Below are positions 1-12,000 of a stretch of 64,000 bases of DNA, piece by piece. Source of the DNA: Tubulanus polymorphus. Lineage: Eukaryota > Nemertea > Palaeonemertea > Tubulaniformes > Tubulanidae. Both the position numbers and the translations under genes were made by a program. The notes beneath the pieces are model-generated. The model was not told where the DNA came from. It saw nothing but the letters and a program-made list of their open reading frames with translations, and searched no databases. Each line of letters begins with the position of its first letter. Within the stretch, counting starts at the first letter, position 1. The stretch is taken from NCBI RefSeq assembly GCF_964204645.1, contig NC_134025.1, positions 11,413,001 to 11,477,000 on the forward strand, given 5' to 3'.

Positions 1-221
1 CGTACGCCACCTATTAGACAACTTGCTCGTGACGCCATGAAACAACCGTCTTGCTTGTAAAAATATCTCGAGGATGACTTTGATGATCAAAAAGGGGTTC
101 ACAAGATTCTAAGGTTCTAATTCTAAGGTTTGCATAATATCACCGTTTAGAAGTGTGTTATGTGAATGTAACTTAAATTGATTTTCTGAAACAGGGCCTC
201 TTTTAAACTATGTTGGAACTC

Positions 222-455
222 GGGCTAAAATAAAAATCGATACCTTGTTTCTCCTTTCTGCTGAGCATAAAAGGTTGACCCGGCCGGCCGGCCGCCTATC
301 TACCCTGTACATTACTTTTTTATATCATGATCAGGCTAACAATAACAGACACGGCAGCTATAGAATCAAAATGAACTGATTACAAATTTTATTGCAGATT
401 ACTAAAGTGACCCGGCCGATCAGGAGAAACAAGGTATCCTTTTTCTTTAGCCTCT
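222..455. mobile_element. GGCCGG-rich TIR element, copy 1
   Basis: The ends form an imperfect inverted repeat of about 33 bp. The left end reads GGGCTAAAATAAAAATCGATA then CCTTGTTTCTCC-like sequence; the right end mirrors it as GGAGAAACAAGGTATC and finishes in TTTAGCC. The interior carries GACCCGGCCGGCCGGCC and a second GACCCGGCCG in the same orientation. Two further copies lie at 28265-28490 and 35005-35228 with the same order of motifs. There is no coding capacity, so this is a non-autonomous element. No clear target duplication was found for this copy. Confidence 0.75.
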
Positions 456-3088
456 GAACACTAAAAATCGAGCGCTGATCGAGATTTTGTGACATCGCGC
501 GTGAGCCCATAACACGCTGTTATGTCAGGCCTGCTCCCTAGGAATATTACTCCGATTCAAATAAATTATCAGATGAGCATTAACGCATTTCCTCTCAGGA
601 GGGAAACGAAAAGAAATCACCCCACCATTAAAAAACCTATAATCTATATTCAAGACGGTTAAGATCACGATACCATGATATTGATAATAGGGATACTATA
701 AATATCCATCCATACACACTGGAAACTACAATACGAATATATTCAATTCAAAAATTCCAAGCGCGTACTTCCAACAACAGAGCTAGCACATATATACAAT
801 AAAATATATATATAGTCAATATTCCCAAGGTGGTATTTCATTTGTATCAATTATACATATACATATCATACAGAGATAGAGTATAAATGTAGGAAAACGA
901 TGTTTATAACGATATCTAAACTAAAATCTTCAAAGCGTACCGGTATACGACACTACCAATCAGCTGACTGACGTGGGGGGCTATACACCGTTAGGAAGAC
1001 ATCGCACCTTTTCAAATATACCAACATTTCCTAAACATTCGAAATGCTTTGCTGGGATGAAGGTCACTTAAACGTTGTATGGTGGCGGGTTCCATTACAA
1101 ATTCGACATGTTCTTTCCTAACTTCCACAGAAAAAATTTCACTTCATGATCTACGTAAAGTGTTCTATGGTAAAAATTCTATGACCGAAATCTATCTTTA
1201 CAGGTCTCTACGATTTCTATAAGTTGAAGGTAAAACCCTACGATCGTATGGACGATGCAAAAAATGAAATCGCCAATTGAGGGCAAATTTTTCCTATGAA
1301 CAAACGGAGCTTAGTTCGCACTTTTGCTTGGTCGTTCACAACTAGCACTGGTGGTTTGAAATTGCATCCATTTATTTTTCAAGCGGCTAGCTACATCTCC
1401 ACACAGGCTAGGGTAATAAACACGCATAAGAGGCCACAAAAATTGTAACTGCCAAACCGTATTTTCAAGGTGTGATTTAGTCTACGATAAACGCCACTTC
1501 CTAGCGATAAAAGCTACGATAAGGTAACGATATATATACTATTACATGTACGATTGGTTTTATCATATCAGCTGCGTTGTCACACCACCGCTAAATGAGA
1601 AAAAACAGATATTGAAAAAACAAGCCTATAATACCAGCCCGAGCTGCCTATCAATGTGAGAGAAACGTTGCACCTCTTCATAATTTAATGCATATAATAT
1701 GTACAAGAAGTACCAAGCTGAAAGCTATTACGAAATATTGCCGTTCGATAATCAATAGTTGTAACATCACACGTAAAAAGCTAATGATAAGTTCTGGATA
1801 TGACGTAGTTATTTTGGGGGGGCGACGTACTGTACATCGAAAAACGAAACATCTATATACCAAACCGAGCGATAAATGAATGAAGTACTAGCAGTAGCCT
1901 ACACTAACCGTCCCGAAAAAAACCTAAATTGTCTACCAGCTGGCTAGATCTAACATAATCATCAAGGCATCGAGGTTTATATCAAAATATTCTACGTTAA
2001 CACACGTCCCAATCATCCAAAACGTCAAATTTTTCGCGGGTATTAGGAAATCTCTACTTCGTGGTGGGCATATGCAAAATACTATTTCGTTACAATTTGC
2101 CACGATGCGGCAACTATGGTGTTTAAGAACCTGATTCAAAAGAATACTTGCGTTTCATTATTTTTTAAGAAAAAACATTAGGGGTCGTTAATTCGGTAGC
2201 AAATTTGGCTCATTTCAACCCCATTTCCACGTGCATAATTCTAAGCATTATCGACAAATGGGGACAAGTGACCTAATTTTCCAAAATGGATAGCCCCATA
2301 GAAAAACCATTAGAACACAACAATTTGAGCTTTCGGGATATTAGATGATTTGCATAATTGGTTTGTGCTTATCAAACTAACAAGACCAGATCTTTAAAAA
2401 AAAACCTCTCGAAACGCACGCTTTTTAACGATCGCAATGTCGACCACACAATGCCTACAAATTCTTAAAAATCCAAAATATCTTTCTAAAATCTAATCCG
2501 ACACAATAAAAGACATCTTCCTGAATAATAACACGCGCAATGACACTGACAAAATGAAAGAATTGAAAATGCGAAAATCGCGATGGATGGACTTCGAATT
2601 CAGGTTAAGTAACACCTTCTAGCCAGCTGGGCCTTTGGCACACATGAGGTAAAAGCAAAACTTGTCTTTCGAATAGTAAACCTCCACGGTTTTTATCCTG
2701 TACAATAAAATGCACTATATACATTATGGTAAAATGCAAATATATACACAAATATAGCATATCTACTATCACAGCACTAAACATTTACAATATAAGAGTT
2801 TTCCCACGTTTCATATATTCGGAAAGTTCCTTATACCGACACCGCAAGTTTTTTTTTTTTTGCCGAAAATATAATGAATATCGAGGATCGCTTTATCGAT
2901 AATAGTGACAACCTTCGTGATGTCGTAATCTGGAAAATTCAGATTCTTTGCGACGCATTCACGATTATGTATTGAACCAGAAATGCTAACCAGAAACAAA
3001 ATTAACATTCATAGCCGAGATGCCAAACCAAGTCCGCCCTGAGCCACCTATAATATTATGTGAACTTGAAACAATCTCACAAAAATTA

Positions 3089-3263
3089 CAGTGGAACCTC
3101 GTTACAGCGAACTTAATGGGTCCAGAAAATATGTTCGTTATAATCGATAGTTCGTTATAGCCAGTAGCGAAATTAACTAAATTTTCTTATTCGCGATGAA
3201 ATTCTATATTCATTATATCCGATGAATCGTTGCATTCAAGTTCGTTATAACGAGGTTCCACTG
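3089..3263. mobile_element. TA-flanked MITE (pogo/Tc1-like ends), copy 1
   Basis: A 175-bp element starts CAGTGGAACCTCGTTA and ends with the reverse complement TAACGAGGTTCCACTG. TA dinucleotides flank both ends (3087-3088 and 3264-3265). The interior repeats the motif TTCGTTATA several times. CAGT-type termini with TA duplication are typical of pogo/Tigger and related Tc1/mariner elements. It has no open frame, so it would need a transposase supplied elsewhere. Further copies are at 33858-34043 and 34952-35345. Confidence 0.85.
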
Positions 3264-4570
3264 TAGAATGCAATGTATCCCAGTAATCTTGCTAGCATGA
3301 AAATTAAATTAAGCACATTCTGCTTTAAATGGAGCTAATTTGTCGTATCACCCGGTTGTTGTATATATGCTTAAGAGTATAATTTAGTTTCCCGAGCCAC
3401 AAACTATGGGATCTCCTTTTCCTATGTACGAAAAAGACTCAAAAAACTAAAAGTGCCATTTGCTAAAATAAATCTGACTTGTATATGTTGCCCTTTAAAA
3501 ATGATTGCATATGCACGAAATGAGCAAAATGAAGCTTTTTTTTTATTTCTTCATTCGATACTTGCATAATTACACCATGGTAAATCGGCAGCCCTGCAAA
3601 ATAGGTACAACTGTTCGTAGTATTCCGTACTTCCAGTGGCAGTTATATGTTGCTTGGCAAAGTAATCTAGCGATATAGCCAGTACCATAGTTTATTTCCA
3701 ACCATTTTACTCAAAACTCCAAACTCACATTAAGCTGGGGTCAATAACCAACGGTATAGCCGTGCATCCTAGGAACCACACAGATAGTTTGTAATAGAAA
3801 GCGCTTCGACTTTCTTAACAACGGTAGGCTCATAGAAAAAGCCCGCATCAAATAGGATCTAATCGTATTCAAAGTATTACTGACATATAAAGCAGTCGGA
3901 CGACCATAACTCAAGAAAGGAGATCCCTCAATTTGAAAATGAACTACAAAAGATTGCTACAAATACCTAAATCCCAAACCGAATTGCAATATTCAAAAAC
4001 TGTTCCATCAATGTGGAGCGCTACCACTGTACGCAATGAAATCAAGAGACAATAACAGAAAACGTTCATTCATATATGTCTGAGCTTTACTCAAGTTTTG
4101 TATCACTTCGGCGGAGTCCCATCACAAGTCATGGATTGCAGTATATTGTCAGGCCCGCGGCAATCCCAAAATCAACAAAAATCGCCCAATCGAAAGCTTA
4201 AGGGCCTAGGTGGTACTGATATACAACTCCACATAAATGGATAGGAGAGTAAGAAACTATGAAACGTGACAGCATATCCATAGTTATGATGAACCCTATT
4301 TTATGAATTCTCCCTACAGTGCCTGGAATTTCAGTTTCTAATGCCACCCTGAACCGGGTACCTTAGGATATCTATTTCGAGTAGTTTTCATTATAAATGG
4401 AGTAATTCGACAACAAAAATAGAAACCTAATTTAAAATCAACAAGAAATTCAGCGTATTATTGATATCCTTTTAGAATTATTGAGGTCTTAAAAGAGGAG
4501 AAACTACGCAGTACTCTCTAATAGTACTATCTTGGAGAATGCAATGGAAATGAAGTTGATGTTTAAACTA

Positions 4571-5060
4571 GAGGTCTACGGACGCCATGCCCAACTAGGT
4601 GAAATGCTCGACTATCTGACAATCTCAATATTTAAACGCCCCTCTTTGGTACACAAATACAGAAACCAATGATCTTGACACAACAATCATAGAATATGTC
4701 ATGAGCTACAATTTTTTGATTCATTGGGATCATAAAATATGCATTAATACCAATCTATATCAATAGAAAAAATTCTATACAACTTAAAAGTTATCTCCCC
4801 ATAGTGGGGAGAACAAAAAAACTGGGTAACCCCAATTCCATTTAAGTACATATATCTTCAAAATTTCCCTCGAAACTTGAAAAATGTGAAAAATTGCTGA
4901 TTTTAGCGACTCCATGACTTACCAAAATAACTGGATTCCATCTACGAACAGACGGTCCGACAACGGAAAAGTGAATGCCACAGCCAACTTAAAATTGGTA
5001 ACCGATGAAATGCTCACCAAAATGAACGTAAAGTTTGAATCCAACGGTTTATTTCTAGGC
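4571..5060 (+). repeat. Interspersed repeat family D, copy 1
   Basis: It begins with a conserved head (CTACGGACGCCATGCCC, then GAAATGCTCGAC). AT-rich monomer-like sequence follows (ATGAGCTACAATTTT), then a tail containing GAACAAAAAAACTGGGTAACC and CCAAAATAACTGGATTCC. The same order of blocks recurs at 13461, 25347, 43514 and 49743. Exact ends are uncertain. Confidence 0.65.
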
Positions 5061-6398
5061 TACATCAAGATTCAATTTTCTACTTAACGGCGCAGAGGGA
5101 AGATAAGAACGTCTAAAATTCAGAATTTTTCTTAAAACAGAAAAGTAAAGAGATCCGTAAAACATAGAAATAGAACTATCTGGCCTCAGACTATTCGAAA
5201 AAAGTAAACACGCATTGCTCGGAAGTATTTGTGTAATAAGTGAGTAAGAAGCGGCCTATATATTCCCCGCCACTATCAAAAAGGTTGTTGCAAAAATCGA
5301 TAAAACTGCGTCCATTAACCAAATAACACCATTTAGCTTGCATGCTGACAAGATAACAGCGGCAAAACCATCAATAATAACACTGTACATAATTGCCGAA
5401 GCAATCGCGACCGACCGTATTCCCTCACCGGAGAAAAAAACGGTCGTCGTTCAGGATTTGTACATATAATTCATACATTCACGTTTTGGTATACATGTAC
5501 GTAAACGGGTTTCGAGGAAAAACAAGACGAAGAATCCAAGCGCGAAATGACCACTTGTCCCGCTATGAAACCTAATTCGAGATTTCGCTAGATCTTCGGA
5601 CAATCAAGCTGCATAGTTCGTTGAGATTGGAAAAAATCATAAGTCATGAAATTATGTATTGAGTCTAGAGTTAAAGGTAACCGCTGAAGAATATTCCAGG
5701 CCAAATTCTACGCGGCATATTGAAGTCTGCAATGATTCTCTGAGACTGAGCTTCTTACCATAACTGGTATATATGAAATTTATTTATACATGCGCTCAGG
5801 GCTGCCATCCTCTAAAATGTGTTATCGGTAACAAATCGAACTTTTTCAGTAACATTTTGTTGAAATATGTTCAAGAAAATGTTCAAATTAATCAGTAATC
5901 AACAATACGACCCTTCGTAACATTTTTCATACTTCTGTATGCATCAAACAAATCGAATTGGCAGCTCTGCGTGCAGTATCAATGGATACAATAAAAATCC
6001 AAAAGCAGATACAATGTGGTCCATGAGTATTTAGTATGGAACTTTTTCTAATGAAAGTTAATCAAAAATCATAACACAGCAACTTGATGTCATTTCGGGG
6101 ATTTGTGAAAACGTAGCCACATTCTCTGGAATCATCTTTATGTCCAAAGAAATGAAAAAATTGATAAAACAGATTCTAAGAAAATAATCCAATTTTTAAC
6201 GAAACAACCCTTTACACAGAAGTATACCAACGAATAACAACATTATTAGTTTCATTTTCTACCCATTCATGTTGTGGGTATCGAAAGTTAAAATGCAAAA
6301 TATAGACTTTAAACCATAATATATATACATATATATATATATAATTCTTACATATACAAAACAAACACATTTTTTCCATAGATCAATTTGCGTCACAC

Positions 6399-6399
<1 letters not shown>

Positions 6400-6435
<36 letters not shown>

Positions 6436-6437
6436 TA
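6400..6437. repeat. (AT)n microsatellite
   Basis: Nearly pure AT dinucleotide run ending in an imperfect ATAC/ATAT segment. A shorter tract lies at about 6321-6342. Confidence 0.95.
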
Positions 6438-6645
6438 CGTGTTGGCATCTCTGAAAACACAATTTTTGTGATACACACAATACCGGTAATATTCGAAGGC
6501 CACCGTGCACTAGAGCTATCAGCAAAGGTAAATTTCCTACCAAGGTGTTTCCCATTTCAGAGCAACAACCCAAGCAATTAGATTTTAAGTAGAATTTCAC
6601 TTCAAATAGTATTAGACGGTCACTTCTCTATGCAAACCAAAATGA

Positions 6646-6970
6646 GCAATGGGGTACCCGCAGCGTTACTGTGGCAATCGAGGATTCCAAGTATGGCAGG
6701 CGAGGATCGCCAGGTTCTCTAGTAGATAGTTGGTCGTCCGTGTTCGATTTCTCCTACATTTCAATTAAATCTGAATGAACTTTTCTTTAAATGAATCAAT
6801 TACTAATGAAATCTATACCGACATCCGAGTAGAAGAATGAAAGCATTGCATATTTGATGGGTGCTGTGATAATACATGCATTCGGGAGTCTGAAAATCCA
6901 GTTCAAAGTTCATTGAAAATGAACTAATTTTGACAACGGACAACCTACTAATTTTCAAACCATCTGCTGG
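6646..6970 (+). repeat. Interspersed repeat family E, copy 1
   Basis: It opens with CAATGGGGTACCCGCAGCG and TACTGTGGCAATCGAGGATTCC, and closes with GAAAATGAACTAATTTT followed by CCATCTG. A second copy in the same orientation is at 40481-40796, and an inverted fragment is at 45201-45247. No terminal inverted repeats or open frame were seen; the class is unknown. Confidence 0.6.
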
Positions 6971-9065
6971 GATAGCTGGTTTTGCGGGTTCCCTATCAAC
7001 TTAACCAAAAGCTCACATTTCTAAGGCATTTAAATCCTTTCCCATTACAATTTGATACAATGTGTTCTCATAATATGAATGAGAAATAAATTTCCTTAAT
7101 GGACGTACTATGAGGGCGAGTAAATTTGGCATCAAACATTTCGAATACTTTCCTCACTTTTTCACAGCGCAAAGTAAAAACTCGACGACATGGACTCGAG
7201 GAAAACCTCGCGATAAATTCACCTCGGCCGAAAACTTGAATGTACCGCAGCCTAAAACATCTGATCGACGCATCGTACATTGTGCTATTAACATGTTTTT
7301 TCACATCATCCGACCACCACGAGGTGAATTATGTACAAACAGTAATAAAACGATGCAAAAGCAATAATAAATCGAGCCAACAATGTGAAAGGTTTCTCAA
7401 CGTATATAGCAAAAGTTTGCGCATTTTGATTGGTTTCCCCATCATCATCATCATCATCTCATGAGTAGTTAGTGGACACCAACCGCAAACTTGATCAAAC
7501 TAGACAATGTCCAAAAGAGTAGATGAAGCGCATAAAATCGAAGTTAATCATACCTCGGATCTGTGTATACGGGTACTTCAAAATATCGCCTTGACTTATC
7601 GAAGTATGACAGTAAACACGAGTTCTTATTTCACAGAAAAATATTATTTCAAAATGTAGAAACTTTTTCAGTGACAAAACAGAATTTTGCGGAATACCGT
7701 GCATTTCGCTAAAATATTCGAAGATCAACTACTGGAGAGTATGCTTTTTTTTAATCAGAAGGTGTTGCTGGTCTTCGCATACTATGGTATTCTATTCTCA
7801 ATCGGAATATCACTTACTACACCAGTAAGACGATCAAAACCTGTCTCTGAATCCATGCCTCATTCGACTGCGCACGTCACAAATTTTGCTGTATACAATT
7901 GATATCACCGAACACCAACACACAAAGATGAACATATGTATAGATTACATAAATATATACTTTTATATACAAAAATATCAGTAAATCATCTGTCTTCAAA
8001 TACCTACGCACACCGTATCACGGATTCGTATGGAATTAAAACAATCTTCCTTAAAATATTAATCATCAATAGTCGCAAATAGTCGACCGCTTAACCATCC
8101 TTAGTGTTAATCAAAAGCACATTGTATGAGAAAACCCGATTATGTATCGTTGATATGCAAGCAGATAGCATCCATGGAGCTGCAGTGCCTCCCCCTGTCA
8201 AGTAGTAAGTGCCCGTAAAAATCCCAGTTTGAAACTGAAAACTGATGAAAGACGATTAAATTTTGTTCGATGAATAATGATAAAATCACCGGCGAAAATA
8301 GAGAAATTCAACGCATTATCATCGCATCGAAAATCTCCAAAGAACGAACCCAAATTCAACGATCTTATTTATCCAAAACGACAGGCGGGAACACCCTGTT
8401 CCATTCTAAATCTTCTATATGTACAATTTATACACGCCGTTGTTTCCACACGTTCCACAGTTTCGACTTTTTTTCTCCGATGACCAAAGGGCTGTCCGTT
8501 GTGAAACACATTCCGAGCTCGCATTAATAAACACAGCCATCGCAGAGGGAAATCATTCAACTTTCGTTGAGGCAATTTCACTTGTTCCCCGTAGACCCGT
8601 AGAACTGCGAGTGTTCAGATCTTTTCATCGTAACGACCAAAGCACCGTACATCCATATTATATGATTCATAGCAGTAAAATAATAATAATAATAATAATA
8701 TTCATAATCGATCATAATAATCAGAGGTTCAGTGAAATAAAAATATAGGTTGTTACTTATCTAAATACAACTCTTCTACCCTCTACGTACTGTACTGTAT
8801 CTACGTACGTATTTTGTATACGGAATAAAAATAGACCATTCCCTGTGTGTAGGATATAAAACTGCATATCATTCATTGAAAACGTGTTGTTTATCGACGT
8901 GAAAACGTGTCGAGCCGTCAAAAATCGGAACTAATTTCCGACGTTACGAAATTCTACTCCTCGCAAATAATTGTAGTAGTAGTTACCGTAGTCGACGAGT
9001 AAGCCGTTGCTATGTTAGTAGCTACGAAAACCTAAAAGCGAATGTTCCGCACTCGATTTTCCGCC

Positions 9066-12000
9066 TCATCCTTTAGCTTTCGGTTTCGAATCGATGTCCG
9101 GCGGCCGATGGCTCTTCATGTGCGCGCTACGACTTTTCACTTTACTGAATACTCTGAAATATATAGGAGAATTACCGATAAATCATCACTGAAATTGTCA
9201 TTCCGTGGAACCTCCAGTTATTCCGTCGCGCTCAGGTTTGCGCAACTGGCAAATAACTGGTTGCTGACGATCGCTGCTAGTTGCTAGTAGTAATCACAGT
9301 TGAGTGCCCCCTTAACAAATATAGTCCCAAGTAAGACAATTTGATTAATTTACTGGATATAACGAACTATCGGTTATAACGAACATATTTTCTGAAAATA
9401 TATTTAAAAAAAACATACTTTCTGGTTCGTGTACCTTATTAATGCAAAGTGTTGGGATCACGGTATCAACTTTTTGATGGTTTGGACTAAAACATAGAAA
9501 CTAATGAGACGAACTACCATAAACGCATTCGACCACAAATAGAAAAGTAATCAAAGTTGAAGCTTATGTGAAGCTAAAAATCCGGAAAATAAGTCGGGGG
9601 GTCGGGGGGCCTCCCCCATATAATTTTTGAAATTAGAACGCCAGGAGATGCGTTCTGGCGCAATACGCGTTATAGGCCTCACTTTCATTACCGGAAGTGT
9701 GTATCAATTTTCACGTCTGTCAATTACAATCCAATGAAAATCTGTCGCTTCAAACTTTCAGTAAGCATTTTCTCAAAGGTTATACACTCACTCACTCCAA
9801 GATATGTCAATAACAACAATGTGTATAGATCATTTTTTCAAATAGCGATTGGTTCCGTCAAATACACCTCATATATAAACCAGAGCCAAAAAAAAATGAA
9901 GCGTCAGTCGATTTCGATCGTCGCGTCATCTTGAGGCGCTTTTACGAAACTGAATCTTTGTAAATCGATTTAAGTTTCATGTTTACGGCACGCGGTTTAG
10001 TGAATCGGATTTGGTAAATCAACTCGTTTATGGACGCGGTTTAGTAAACTGATTTATTAAATCGACTAACTTGCTCGGCGAGCAAGTTAGTGGCGATTTA
10101 GTCAGTGAAATCCAACATGGTATCCTCTTCGACCGCGGGCTTAAGACATCTATCGCAGACCATCATCTATCAATAATTCGGTCACCATTGACGCCCATTT
10201 TCTTTTGAATCGCGACCTTTAAATTGATAAATTGATTCGACTCATTTACGAAAAACGATTCGATTTACTAAACCTTTTGTTTTCCGACATCGAATTGGAT
10301 TTAGCTAAATCGAATCAGATTCAATTTCGTAAAAGCGCCTTTGGTTTAATCGTGTACTGCGGGGTTGTTGCCACTACGTGGCAGCACAATACGGCTTTTT
10401 CGAACCCTCTACGGAGCTGTTACATTTTGATGTTTAGGGAATCGAATTGATCCCGAATTGATTTTATTTTTTCCCGAAGTTTTCTTTTGTGGTTATTTGA
10501 CTTCTCCCGAAAATCGGGAAATGAAATTGGATTTTTTTTAAATCCGGAATTCCGGAGAAATCCGGAGAAGTGGCAACTCTGAGTAATAGCCATTCACATA
10601 TACTCACTTTCCACAGATTTTACAAGGATACTCATCTGGTTCATCAGATGTGTACGAACGACTCGGCGATGACTCGATATTATTATTACGAGATTGAGCT
10701 GGCATCTTCGGGGCAGAACTGTCGTCGCACTGTTCCGTAGTTTTGATATAGTGAATGCGAATGTGTCCATTCAGCGCTTGTTTCGAAGGGAAAGTCTAAA
10801 AAAAATGAAATTGAATTTCCTCAATTTTATGGTTATCACGCCTTTGCTTCAGCAGCTCCAATCTTATAGAATGCTTTAACTTTTAGAATTCGATCATGTA
10901 GCGAATAATTACTTTTAAACTGAGTAAAAAATTTCTCTTTAGGCAATATTCTAATCGACTGCTTTAATTCGAAAATATAATAGCCCTGTATATTTGTTAA
11001 CTGCGCTGAAATGTATATGTAGCGCAGTATATAAGAAATATATATTATCATTATTATTACAGTAAGATTATTATCCCAGTATTATTGTACAATGTACTGG
11101 GCATTAGTAGATTTTGACCGGAATTGATTTTAGTCAACAGGTACGCAAGTACATGGTCAAAACCGCGGTACCTATGAAAACTACAGACATAAGGAATTGT
11201 TTTAACCCATTAGCACTCAAGCTGCCAGTATCCGCTCTGCCTATTACTCCTCTAGCTGCCCGAATCCACCCCCGCACTTTTTTCATTTGCTGCACAAAAA
11301 CGGTTATAGTGAGATTCAAACCCAATAGCTTATGATAAACTAGACACCTAAGTCCTCGAAATACCAAACAGAAATCAACATCCTCCTATTTTAATTTCTT
11401 GAGTATTTCGAGTATGAACATGACACATCTGCGCGCTCACTTCAAATCCAAGTAAGTTTGGATGAATTTCGGGGGGCCAAAGGACACGATATTGGTGGCC
11501 CACCTCATCAAATCTTACTTCATATGAAAGCCTTGACTATTTACTACAAAATAACACAAAATTGTAATGCATGGAAATAAACAGCAAATGAGCTATTTGG
11601 TATCGTGGTGAACTTGGATTTCCCTTGAATTTTCTGAGGAGTAATTGACACTACATAGTGAAATTCCTGAGTGCTAATGGGTTAAAGTTGCCGAAATGAA
11701 GTTCCCTCAAAGACATGGAAGTATTTTGGTTCTATATACTTGAATAACTTTTTTGGGTACATATGACATATTAAGCAAAAAATGAATTGACAGCGGAACC
11801 TCGATACAACTACGTATCTGTCTAAGTTCATTAATAACAAGGTTCCCGTGTGAATGATACGTATAAGAGAAAAGGCCTGAAAACTTATCATTTATGTAGA
11901 GAATACTTAACATTGTGTGCGTGGGGGGGGGAGGAGAGGGTTTGAGATAAACAAAACTCTGTTTCCAAACTGGATGGGATTATCAACTTACCGCCGAACA

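Larger units (their letters stand above)
1..9065. other. 3' flank of the TRERF1-like gene; no coding sequence recognised
   Basis: Reading both strands I find no exon-like stretch with family similarity in this 9-kb block. The open frames present are short, AT-rich and lack recognisable motifs. Sequence just below 9066 is expected to be the 3'UTR of the minus-strand zinc-finger gene, but I could not choose its polyadenylation site. The block holds a GGCCGG-type TIR element, a TA-flanked MITE, one copy of a long interspersed repeat, an (AT)n tract and a short (AAT)n tract near 8683-8702. These are listed separately where supported. Confidence 0.6.

Noticed and set aside
9985-10010. Resemblance to miR-124 (GGCACGCGG)
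   Set aside because: The match is partial, lies within a TIR element full of similar repeats, and lacks the correct 5' seed.
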